This document shows, piece by piece, positions 28,001 through 35,490 of a DNA stretch of 64,000 bases. Every line of letters starts with the position of its first letter. The first letter of the stretch is position 1. The notes beneath the pieces were generated by a model that saw nothing but the letters and a program-made list of their open reading frames with translations, was not told the origin of the DNA and did not search any database. The position numbers and the translations under genes were made by a program. Origin of the DNA: UBA7455 sp026713185 (GTDB lineage Bacteria > Pseudomonadota > Gammaproteobacteria > Pseudomonadales > Azotimanducaceae). The DNA lies in contig OY762456.1 in assembly GCA_963665785.1 (NCBI GenBank), forward strand, positions 3,224,001 to 3,288,000, given 5' to 3'.

Positions 28001-28768
28001 TTCAGGATCCTCTCCTGCTTTGTCGATGGCCGCATGGTAAGGTAGCAGAAAGCCATCCTTGAAGTCTGGACGAATGGAGTGTTGCACCATACGCTCCCAC
28101 AACATCCCTCGCAATTTATCCTTGAGATCGCTCGTGTTGTAGGCGTACTCCTGTGCAGGCCCTACATTCAGCACACGTCCGACGCCGATCAGGATACGGC
28201 CAATAGCTGAGTCCTCCACAAACGGCACCTGTTTGGCATAGAAGAAACAAAGCGATTGCTCTGGTTTGAGGTGGTTGGCGAAACAGTCGAGTAAAGCTGT
28301 CTGGTTCAACCGTTCTTGAATCCATGTAGTTTTGAAGCCCAGATCTGGTTCCCGTTCGGCCTGAACATCCAGGGCATGCTCCTCACCAAGGGTCTCCATA
28401 GAATCGCGAAGCATCCAGGCGAAAGGTACCGCTGGTGCGGAGAATGGTGGATGGCGTAACGTAGTTTGCTTGAAATGGCCGTGAGGTGTTTCAATGCCGT
28501 GATTGTATGGGTGACTAGCTTCGCGGACATACTCAAAGGGAGCCATGAAACCGCCACGTTCGGCAATACACGGCGGCCACTTTCCCTGCGGGAGGTCCTT
28601 GATACTGCATCCTGCAACAGATTCCTCCGCTTTGTCGTTTCGGCTTTCTGAAATTCGTTTCAGCTTGAGACAAGCACCATTCAGCCGAGGAGCAGAGCAG
28701 ACACGGCCATCCCATCCAGTGTCGTGCCAAGGAACACGGATGGATATATGTCTCAATGGGTAGTTCAT
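25007..28768 (-). CDS. RecD-like SF1 helicase fused to a putative PD-(D/E)XK nuclease
   Basis: This 1253-residue protein is the last gene of the defence operon, 23 bases after hsdR, with AGGAA before its ATG. The first 600 residues are family-specific and unrecognised. An SF1B motor follows: Walker A IGPAGTGKTTLL near 630, LLAPTGKARVRM, Walker B IIDEASMLTEEM near 700, GDPRQLPPIGAG, and UvrD_C_2 motif LTVHKAQGSEFGTV near 1040. The C-terminal 130 residues look like a nuclease of the PD-(D/E)XK type: RSKSEVIIADQL, YPDFTI and FYWEHCG give the E, D and E positions. It probably processes DNA ends together with the restriction complex; that role is inferred from context. Confidence 0.85.
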   Translation of the reverse strand: MNYPLRHISIRVPWHDTGWDGRVCSAPRLNGACLKLKRISESRNDKAEESVAGCSIKDLPQGKWPPCIAERGGFMAPFEYVREASHPYNHGIETPHGHFKQTTLRHPPFSAPAVPFAWMLRDSMETLGEEHALDVQAEREPDLGFKTTWIQERLNQTALLDCFANHLKPEQSLCFFYAKQVPFVEDSAIGRILIGVGRVLNVGPAQEYAYNTSDLKDKLRGMLWERMVQHSIRPDFKDGFLLPYHAAIDKAGEDPEFDPAEIAAYSPTDRLLEFSHASQLVSHDGAIASLLACAKSLRKAQGVLPGPWDQCLRWVDARLGELWEARGPCPGLGSTLTAFGLQFGTFVARALAEKAGDNADPWHLVDKMFGDPEEHLPEQIAKSIGNTLSKKWSKLPDDRRALLKLLSRFEITSEQATALYVQEERKKAGIDTSDESILTNPYLLYELTRLTSDPISVWTVDRGVFPDDTVRVKHPLPDPTALDAGTDSRRVRALTVKVLEDAASGGNTLIQQDQVVLGIRELSIQPPCAVDADLMNVTKDDFEDVICEFSMANGAPALQMGRLKLVGAAIRGAVDRRIKGKRITVAADWRYHLDTFLNLQSHIDADEQEPRAREEKTAALEELATSRVSVLIGPAGTGKTTLLSVFCLQPKIQSGGILLLAPTGKARVRMEQSTKNLKLKGYTIAQFLSPHRYDSKTGRYHLSERPAEAGARTVIIDEASMLTEEMLAALIQALKGVHRLILIGDPRQLPPIGAGRPFVDIVKHLAPEGVTEKFPRVGPGYAELTVRRRQAGEEREDLQLAEWFSGSPIAAGEDDVFDNVVKSGKSQHVRFEQWETADDMRSRLIELLVSELKQADGKAALSDVDDITGFDSTLGGVAWNDMRFFNPRKGDQNGAAETAEGWQILSPVRSAAHGVPDLNRLIHKKFRQTMIDAARKKGKQRKYPKPMGSEEIVYGDKVINLVNTNPDLYWNKHRKVYPEKDDAYIANGEIGMAVGFFWKKNLPDFRWKLEVEFSSQPGFKYDFTSRDFEEEGNAVLELAYALTVHKAQGSEFGTVILVLPNPCRLLSRELLYTALTRQKDRIIILHQGPRAEFLKFSSDDQSEIARRLTNLFIAPSPVEFDGRFFENYLIHRTSRGEMVRSKSEVIIADQLANHDFEYGYEQPLTIDGVTKYPDFTIEDMESGLTFYWEHCGLLHVPSYRDRWEEKLKWYRNHDIRPREDGGGENGVLIVTRDEANGSIDSAKITALITDILG

Positions 28769-28791
28769 GAAATTCCTATGTACTGCTGACC

Positions 28792-31700
28792 TTATGTACC
28801 TACGCCAATGACCTCTACCACCTCAGCAACAACCTGTAACTCCCCATCGTTCGCTTCTGTCAGGATGATCGGCTCGAATTCCGCGTTAACCGGTTTGAGT
28901 GTAATCTTCGTGTGACGCCACGAGTCTCCTTCGCCAACTTTCTCACTTTCGTAACGCTTTACGGTATAGCGTTGCCCACTCTCCGGGTCGGCGGCATCTC
29001 GCATTTGCACGAGTACTGTCTTGCCCTGGCGTGTCCCTCTGACTGGCGCAACGAACAGGCAATACACGCCATCGGAGATGAGCGGTTCCATCGACTTGCC
29101 AATTACCTGGGCAACAAACATCCCCCGGCGAAGGCGGTGCCTTGTATTGACTGACACCCACGCAAAGTCATTGTCGTCAATGTGTTGGGGATCGCTGAAT
29201 GCTCCTGCTGCTACCTTTAGGGGTACAAGAGGAACACAGGTCTTGTAACGTTCCTCCGGCTTCGGCTCGACGATCCGCAAATTGGACGGTAGCACGTTGG
29301 ATTCCACGTGCGATTCTCCTTCGTTAGCGTTCTCGTCCCTCAGCCGCCGATACGTCTCCGACGACATCCACTCCGTCACAAGATTTTGGAATGGAAAGTC
29401 GTTCATGAATCGAACGAAAATGTCTTCGTTCTGATCCATGCGCTCAACGAACAGACTCTCTAACAACCCCTTGAAAACCAATTGGAACTTGTCATCCGGG
29501 TTGACAGCAGCAGCCTGTCGCAGATTGTCATCGGCCAAAGCAGCTTCGACAATCTGGTCGAAAAAGAGTTGATCGGCAGGGTTAAAGTCTGTGCCGAAGC
29601 GCTCGTTCAGGTTGTCAATGAGTTGGGAAAGCGGCACCTCTTGCGACCGCACCAAGCCGCTACCGACTTCAGTTGGTCCGTCAAGTGGTCGAGCCTCGCC
29701 GTCTTGAAGCGAGATTGATCCATCGCTGATCTTCTGCAGCCGGTAGTACTCAAGTCGCACTTCGTCATCGAACTGGTACGCTGGCGCACTCTTTTGATGA
29801 GGAAGTTTCGTGGCGAGATGGCGGAGAAACACGTACAACTTCTCAAGATCCGAATCCTGGTAAGGAATCACCTGGCTCAAGAATCCATACAAGTTCAAAA
29901 ACGCTTTCATCTTGCCGCGCCATTCTTCCGCTTCTTCTTCGCTTTTGTCCTGATGGGATTTGAAGCGCGACACGGCTGGGTCAAGGGTGGCATTAATTGC
30001 ACGGTGGTCCGCTGCGCTCTGTCGAAGCTTCGGCTTGAAATAAATGTTGCAGAATTCTTCAACCTCATCATTTAGGTAAATGCCTGGATCATCCAATTCG
30101 CCCTTAATCTCATACATGCGGGCGGGGTCCACTTCCTCTCCCATTTCGGACCCTTCGTAGTAGGTCTTGAAATCTTCGCGAATCTCTTCCCGGTCATTTA
30201 CAAAATCAAGAACGAAAGAGTCTTCTTTAAGCGGATGAATACGGTTCAACCGGGACAAAGTCTGGACTGCCTGGATACCTGCAAGCCGCTTGTCCACGAA
30301 CATCGTGTGCAGGAGAGGCTGATCGAACCCGGTCTGGTATTTCTCAGCAACAAGCAGGACCTGGTAATCATTCGTCGCGAACTTCTCAGGCAACTCTTTC
30401 TCTGAAATCCCGTGATTCATGCCTGGCTCGGTATAGGTGACACCCGCGAGTTGGTCGTCCACCACTGTGCCTGAAAAGGCTACCAGTGACTTGATGGCGT
30501 AGCCGTTCTTCCGAATGTAGCGATCAAAACTCTGCTTGTAACGAACTGCTTCCAGGCGCGAGCCGGTCACTACCATCGCCTTGGCACGGCCACCTATCTT
30601 GTGCCGTGTGACGGCCTGAAAGTGCTCGACCATGACCTCGGTCTTCTGCGCAATGTTGTGCGGATGCAACCTCATAAACCGCGAAAGTGCCAATGCGGCA
30701 TTTTTTCGCTCGACGTTTGGGTCGTCTTCACAAGCCTTGAGCAACCCAAAATACGCTTCGTATGTTGTATAGTGCTTCAACACATCGAGAATGAATTCCT
30801 CCTCGATTGCCTGACGCATGGTGTAGCGGTGCACTGGCCGGCCATCGCGGCCAAATACGGCAAAGGTCTTGTACTTCGGTGTCGCCGTAAAAGCAAAGAA
30901 GCTCAGGTTCGCCTGCCTGCCACGCTTGGCCATACTGCGGAATAGTTCTTCCAAGTCATCCCGGCCTTCCTCGACCGCGCTCTTCCTGGCGTCCTCCCGA
31001 AGTCTCTCACCACCGAGTACTTCCTTGAGATCGGCTGCTGTCTCACCGCCCTGGGAACTGTGCGCCTCATCCACAATGACAGCGTATCTCCGGGTTGCGA
31101 GTGTTCCAGTGCCGGTCGCTCCACGTTCTTCGGCCAACTTAAGTAGCTGTTGTGAGACAAAGGGAAATTTTTGCAGTGTAGTGATAATCACCGGGACCGC
31201 GTTCTCAAGTGCTTCAGCAAGTTGTCGCGAGCTTACGTCGATACGCTGCACGACACCTCGCTTGTGTTCGAACTGGTAGATCGTGTCCTGTAATTGTTGA
31301 TCAAGCACAATCCGATCAGTGATTACAACCACGCTGTCGAAGACTCGCTTATTGTGAGCATCGTGCAAGGACGCAAGCCGATGAGCCAGCCACCCAATGG
31401 TATTACTCTTGCCGCTTCCTGCGGAATGTTCGACGAGGTAGTTGTGCCCCACACCCTCTCGTCGAGCTGAGTCAACCAGAAGACGCACAGTCTCTAGCTG
31501 ATGAAAGCGGGGAAATATCATGGTCTCTGTCTTGACTTTGCGTCCCTGATCGTCTCGTTTCTCATCAATCTGCAAATGAATAAAGCGGGCAAGAATGTCG
31601 AGCAGGCTGTCACGTTGCAGCACATCTTCCCAAAGGTATGCCGTACGATATGTCCGGCCAGCCGGATCTGGCGGATTTCCGGCTGCTCCTGTATTCCCTT

Positions 31701-32382
31701 TGTTGAAGGGAAGAAAGTGTGTCGCCGTGCCCGCCAGACGGGTGGACATAAACACAGATTCGGTGTCCACAGCAAAATGTACCAACGTACGCCGTTTGAA
31801 TTGGAATATCGTCTCACGAGGATCTCGGGTCTGCTTGTATTGCTTGCATGCATCCTCGCCCCGCTGACCCGTAAGTGGGTTTTTCAATTCCAGGGTTGCA
31901 ACGGGAATACCGTTCAGACTGAGAGTGACATCGAGAGACTGTTCGGAGCGTGGTGAGAAGTGAAGCTGGCGAGTAACTCCAAGATAGTTGGTAGCGTACC
32001 GGTGTTCAAGTTCTGGATTCAGTTCATGTGCCGCCTTGAAATACGCAGCACGAAGCGTTCGACCATAGCACTTGAAACCGTGTCGCAAAGTTGCCAGTGA
32101 GCCGTGGATGTCCATCCACTTGCACAGATCGGTAAGCACCTGTTCCCCGGTTTTGTCGCCGTGCAGGGCTTCCAGTCTGGCCCACTCCTTCGGCTGGGTG
32201 TCGTGGATGTAGGCGAGGACAGTGGCGGGAAAGATCGCTCGTTTGCGGTCAAAGGTTTCACCAGGGATAGACTCATATCCGTTCTCAAGCAGGTGGGCTT
32301 CGATGACACTCTCAAAGGCGGCTTCGGAGTGGGGTGCTGAATTCAAGCTTTTATCCTGGCGATTTTTTGATCCAGCCACCAC
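28792..32382 (-). CDS. hsdR: Type I restriction motor subunit HsdR with C-terminal LexA/CI-type S24 peptidase domain
   Basis: HsdR translocates and cleaves DNA in type I restriction. The 1196-residue product has an N-terminal endonuclease fold (LDVTLSLNG then TLELKNP), Walker A VEHSAGSGKSNTIG near 317, Walker B VDEAHSSQGG near 440 and FFAFTATPKYKTF near 490. Unusually, residues about 1035-1196 form a LexA/CI-like domain. It has a VAAGAF cleavage sequence (Ala1059-Gly1060), nucleophile Ser1097 in IGKSMEPL and general base Lys1142 in YTVKRYE. The Gly-to-Ser spacing equals that of lambda CI and the Ser-to-Lys spacing is two residues longer. The start is GTG 32382, inside ptuB by 40 bases and without an obvious ribosome-binding site, so coupling is expected. 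Confidence 0.92.
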   Translation of the reverse strand: MVAGSKNRQDKSLNSAPHSEAAFESVIEAHLLENGYESIPGETFDRKRAIFPATVLAYIHDTQPKEWARLEALHGDKTGEQVLTDLCKWMDIHGSLATLRHGFKCYGRTLRAAYFKAAHELNPELEHRYATNYLGVTRQLHFSPRSEQSLDVTLSLNGIPVATLELKNPLTGQRGEDACKQYKQTRDPRETIFQFKRRTLVHFAVDTESVFMSTRLAGTATHFLPFNKGNTGAAGNPPDPAGRTYRTAYLWEDVLQRDSLLDILARFIHLQIDEKRDDQGRKVKTETMIFPRFHQLETVRLLVDSARREGVGHNYLVEHSAGSGKSNTIGWLAHRLASLHDAHNKRVFDSVVVITDRIVLDQQLQDTIYQFEHKRGVVQRIDVSSRQLAEALENAVPVIITTLQKFPFVSQQLLKLAEERGATGTGTLATRRYAVIVDEAHSSQGGETAADLKEVLGGERLREDARKSAVEEGRDDLEELFRSMAKRGRQANLSFFAFTATPKYKTFAVFGRDGRPVHRYTMRQAIEEEFILDVLKHYTTYEAYFGLLKACEDDPNVERKNAALALSRFMRLHPHNIAQKTEVMVEHFQAVTRHKIGGRAKAMVVTGSRLEAVRYKQSFDRYIRKNGYAIKSLVAFSGTVVDDQLAGVTYTEPGMNHGISEKELPEKFATNDYQVLLVAEKYQTGFDQPLLHTMFVDKRLAGIQAVQTLSRLNRIHPLKEDSFVLDFVNDREEIREDFKTYYEGSEMGEEVDPARMYEIKGELDDPGIYLNDEVEEFCNIYFKPKLRQSAADHRAINATLDPAVSRFKSHQDKSEEEAEEWRGKMKAFLNLYGFLSQVIPYQDSDLEKLYVFLRHLATKLPHQKSAPAYQFDDEVRLEYYRLQKISDGSISLQDGEARPLDGPTEVGSGLVRSQEVPLSQLIDNLNERFGTDFNPADQLFFDQIVEAALADDNLRQAAAVNPDDKFQLVFKGLLESLFVERMDQNEDIFVRFMNDFPFQNLVTEWMSSETYRRLRDENANEGESHVESNVLPSNLRIVEPKPEERYKTCVPLVPLKVAAGAFSDPQHIDDNDFAWVSVNTRHRLRRGMFVAQVIGKSMEPLISDGVYCLFVAPVRGTRQGKTVLVQMRDAADPESGQRYTVKRYESEKVGEGDSWRHTKITLKPVNAEFEPIILTEANDGELQVVAEVVEVIGVGT

Positions 32383-32993
32383 ACGGCAACTTGGCAGTAT
32401 GGTCTCAACACACCATTGCCATTGAGGATCTGATTGCGCTTCCTATCGATACGGGAACGTGGGACTCGACCATTACCTCGCGCCTTCTCACGTTTCCACC
32501 ATCGAATGATGGTATTAATCAAGACTTTACGGTGTTGTCTCAAAACCGGCAGATTGAGGTTCAACACATCGTTGATCTGGTGATCGAAAATGGCTTCATT
32601 GGAACGTATGTGTCCCCAATATTCGTACGTGATGCGATCCTCAATGATACGAGCAGGGTCGGCTGGATTCCACTTTATATCTTCGTCACCCTTTCGTGTA
32701 TCACAATGCTGGGATTTCTTCCCTCCCCCATGACCACCAAGGCAGGCGCCAAGCAAATTTCGGTAGTTGAGTTGTTCATTTGGATAGTGGGTTTGGCAAT
32801 GCCAGTGCTCGATCTTCATCTTTTGGGGATTAGGATAAATACGGCCCATGCAGTAACAGCATAGCCCGCGTTGTTCGGTGACCAGCGCCTGTCTAAGATC
32901 GTTTTTATTCGCGTAATTGTTATAGTTGTTAAACTGCCCTTCCCGATGCTCCGTCAGGCTGGCAGGTTCATGTCCCTTGTTGATTGCTCTCAC
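32343..32993 (-). CDS. ptuB: PtuB-like HNH endonuclease (Septu-type, TIGR02646-like)
   Basis: This 216-residue HNH nuclease is the likely effector partner of the upstream ATPase. The core contains CCYCMGRI near 47, KIEHWHCQTHYPNEQLNYRN with the catalytic His region near 62 (cited motif IEHWHC), NLLGACLGG near 81 and HCDTRKGD near 98; the cysteines suggest a zinc site. It starts at GTG 32993, sharing one base with the ptuA stop (TAGTG), with GGAGG five bases upstream. Its 3' end overlaps hsdR by 40 bases. In Septu and some retron systems the ATPase and HNH proteins form one antiphage complex. Confidence 0.85.
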   Translation of the reverse strand: MRAINKGHEPASLTEHREGQFNNYNNYANKNDLRQALVTEQRGLCCYCMGRIYPNPQKMKIEHWHCQTHYPNEQLNYRNLLGACLGGHGGGKKSQHCDTRKGDEDIKWNPADPARIIEDRITYEYWGHIRSNEAIFDHQINDVLNLNLPVLRQHRKVLINTIIRWWKREKARGNGRVPRSRIDRKRNQILNGNGVLRPYCQVAVWWLDQKIARIKA

Positions 32994-34246
32994 TAATCCT
33001 CCATGAAATCTAATAAAGCATTGATTCGCGTGACTTCGGGATCATTTTCGCCCAGACGTTCAATGAGTTCGCCTAACAATTTTCGAGCTTTGTCGTATTG
33101 CTCTTTGCTGACCTCTCTGGACACATCCGTTAGCAAATTCTCGACTACCTTGGTACGCGGGTCTGTTTCCATGATCTCTTCGAGCACTCGACTCGAGTCC
33201 ACGCCGAACGAATGGGTAGGCGAGTAAACCTCGCCATTCGCAATTATCTGGATTCGGTTGTGTTCGACCTCGCCGATGACCTGGGGCGAATGGGTCGTTG
33301 CGATGAACTGACATTTCGGGAACGTCTGGGTCAGGTTTTCGCAGATCCGTCGTTGCCACCCCGGATGCAGGTGGAGTTCGATTTCGTCGATTAAAACAAC
33401 TGCCTCGGCCTCCGCTGCGGGATCTTGCATCTCTGGATTGGCCTGCGCTAAACGGCGGGTCAGGTCGAGCACCATAGCCAAGACACCCCGTTCGCCATCC
33501 GAGAGATGGCGCACCGGCAACGGCGTGTCGCCGAAATTGATCACAAGTGAGTTGCTACTGCCCTCTTCCGAGGTTCGAAGATTTCGATAACCGGGGAGGA
33601 ATCGTGTCACAGCTTTGTCGATGGCATCCAATATCTGCATCTTTCCTGATCGTTCCCCACTCAAAGCCTGCTGTACCCGCATCCATGCTGCGAATTCGCC
33701 TAACTGAAGTGGGCGCCTCGATAAGGCACCTGAGAATGCGTCGGCAACGCCACCTGTAGCAGCACTTTTACGTGCAGCTCGTTCGGATACTACAGAGCGG
33801 TCGGTCGAGTATAAAACTGTGAGGATTTGGCCTTCAGGCTTACCGCTACTGCTGTCTCTTGGAAATCCTCCCTTTATCTCCTCTATTACCAATTTGCGGT
33901 ATGGTTCCTCTTGATCACGCGACCATTCCGTCTCCTCATACAGTGGACTTTGATGGCGGATTTTGTGGAGAAGAAAACTATGTTCATTACCTAAGCATTC
34001 GAAATCGCATTCCATGTGCAATACACCAGCACCAACACGGATGTCGTCCACTTCAAAATACTTCCCATATCTTGAATATTTGTTGGCCATCCTTACTGCG
34101 GCGGAAAAGCAGACAGCCAGAGTATCAAGGACAGTGGTTTTGCCTACGCCGTTAACACCAGCAACGAGGTTGAATCCTGGTTTGAAGTGGAGTTCAGCCA
34201 CCTCGACCGCGCGAACATTTACCAGTTTGAGACGTGTAACCTTCAT
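32993..34246 (-). CDS. ptuA: PtuA-like ABC/SMC-type ATPase (Septu-type)
   Basis: The 417-residue ATPase belongs to the OLD/RecF-like defence group. It has Walker A AGVNGVGKTTVLD near 29, the signature LSDGERGVLAM near 240, Walker B VVLIDEIELHLHP near 283 and the H-loop ATTHSPQVIGE near 315. There is no TOPRIM domain, which separates it from OLD nucleases and fits PtuA. The start ATG 34246 overlaps the hsdS stop by four bases. It lies between hsdS and hsdR, the same slot in which the PrrC anticodon nuclease is embedded in some type I systems. Confidence 0.87.
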   Translation of the reverse strand: MKVTRLKLVNVRAVEVAELHFKPGFNLVAGVNGVGKTTVLDTLAVCFSAAVRMANKYSRYGKYFEVDDIRVGAGVLHMECDFECLGNEHSFLLHKIRHQSPLYEETEWSRDQEEPYRKLVIEEIKGGFPRDSSSGKPEGQILTVLYSTDRSVVSERAARKSAATGGVADAFSGALSRRPLQLGEFAAWMRVQQALSGERSGKMQILDAIDKAVTRFLPGYRNLRTSEEGSSNSLVINFGDTPLPVRHLSDGERGVLAMVLDLTRRLAQANPEMQDPAAEAEAVVLIDEIELHLHPGWQRRICENLTQTFPKCQFIATTHSPQVIGEVEHNRIQIIANGEVYSPTHSFGVDSSRVLEEIMETDPRTKVVENLLTDVSREVSKEQYDKARKLLGELIERLGENDPEVTRINALLDFMED

Positions 34247-35490
34247 GCTGCACTCTCCACACTAATGAGCCCTGTGACTGCCGCACTGATTAGCGCTGTG
34301 CGACGCTCCTTGAGTAGCCCGATTGTGGACTCGGTAGCCATAGTCAACTCATCCAACTTCGCCGTAGCCATGATGACATATTCCACGATCTCTCGCTGCA
34401 CTTCAACGGGGGGAACTGGCACGTCGATGTCACGGAAGTTTCCCCAATAAAGCCGCATACGATCCCAAACGATGCCGTGCGATCGTCTTGCACACTCAGC
34501 GCTAAATCTATCTATACGGAATAGCAAGCCCGCATATTTCGGCAACATATCCCGAGTTGGGGCTGCAACAACATAGTCTGGACTTACGAGGCCATCTTGC
34601 GGGGCGACGCCGACCGCACCCTGCCACATCCGCATCTTGTTGAATACCACTTCACCCTTGCGAACAATTTTATAAGTGTTGAAGTCAGCTGCCGTGCTCT
34701 CGATTCGTTCCTCGGAGAACTCACGAACTACGACGCCAGCTTTGATCGAAACTTCTAATAAGGGAAGGTCCGGCTCCCCGCGTTGGTCACGCTCGTAGAA
34801 AAGCCATGCTACTCGTTCAGTCTTCCACTTCTCCGGAATCTCGCCGAGCCAGGGTATACCGGAGTCTCGGAGTGGGACGCATGGATCGAGGCCGCGTACC
34901 ACGGCACGGGTAATGAGTGCACGTCTCTTCTCGGCCAACAGCTTGAGAACCCGCTCCTTCGCCGCTACCAGTGCATCCATTCGCGCCATCTCACGGTCAA
35001 GATAGTCAGCGATGGCCTGTTGTTGGAAGAGCGGCGGCAGGAAAATGGAAATATCGCCGAGGTCTGAGGTATTGATAGCCGGGTAGCTGACCCCAACAGA
35101 TCTTACTTCGACTTCCGCCAAGAACGACGGCTCGCGCAGTACATATTTCCCGAAAGCGCTATTCAGCTTGCCTGCTCGTGGCCGAACCACAGCGAATCCT
35201 GTCGACACAATCAGGTTGTCCGGTGGGCTTTGGATCGGCGCGATTGCTTGGAGGTAGGTTCGTACACAAGAGATGATTACATCACCATCACGCACTCGCC
35301 GTCGCGCTCGACCCGGAGCCTCCGCGAATATATAAATTGCAGCCTTGTGGATTTTGCCAAAAGAGTCAACATTGCTAATATCAACGTACTTCAACTCGTA
35401 GTTGGTTTCAGTCTCCTCGTTCAACACATCATCGTTAATGCTCGCGGCATACTTGAGCCGACGGCGTTGAACTTCGCTGCAAGCGCTCAC
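34243..35490 (-). CDS. hsdS: Type I restriction-modification specificity subunit HsdS
   Basis: HsdS reads the bipartite target sequence for both methylation and cleavage. The 415-residue product shows two target-recognition domains, each followed by a conserved helical spacer: LPPLFQQQAIADYLDREMAR near 165 and VPPVEVQREIVEYV near 370, with GIPWLGEIPEKWK opening the second half. The start GTG 35490 overlaps the hsdM stop (GTGA) with GGGAGG upstream. The target sequence cannot be read from the protein. The two halves are not duplicates, so an asymmetric target is expected. Confidence 0.93.
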   Translation of the reverse strand: MSACSEVQRRRLKYAASINDDVLNEETETNYELKYVDISNVDSFGKIHKAAIYIFAEAPGRARRRVRDGDVIISCVRTYLQAIAPIQSPPDNLIVSTGFAVVRPRAGKLNSAFGKYVLREPSFLAEVEVRSVGVSYPAINTSDLGDISIFLPPLFQQQAIADYLDREMARMDALVAAKERVLKLLAEKRRALITRAVVRGLDPCVPLRDSGIPWLGEIPEKWKTERVAWLFYERDQRGEPDLPLLEVSIKAGVVVREFSEERIESTAADFNTYKIVRKGEVVFNKMRMWQGAVGVAPQDGLVSPDYVVAAPTRDMLPKYAGLLFRIDRFSAECARRSHGIVWDRMRLYWGNFRDIDVPVPPVEVQREIVEYVIMATAKLDELTMATESTIGLLKERRTALISAAVTGLISVESAA

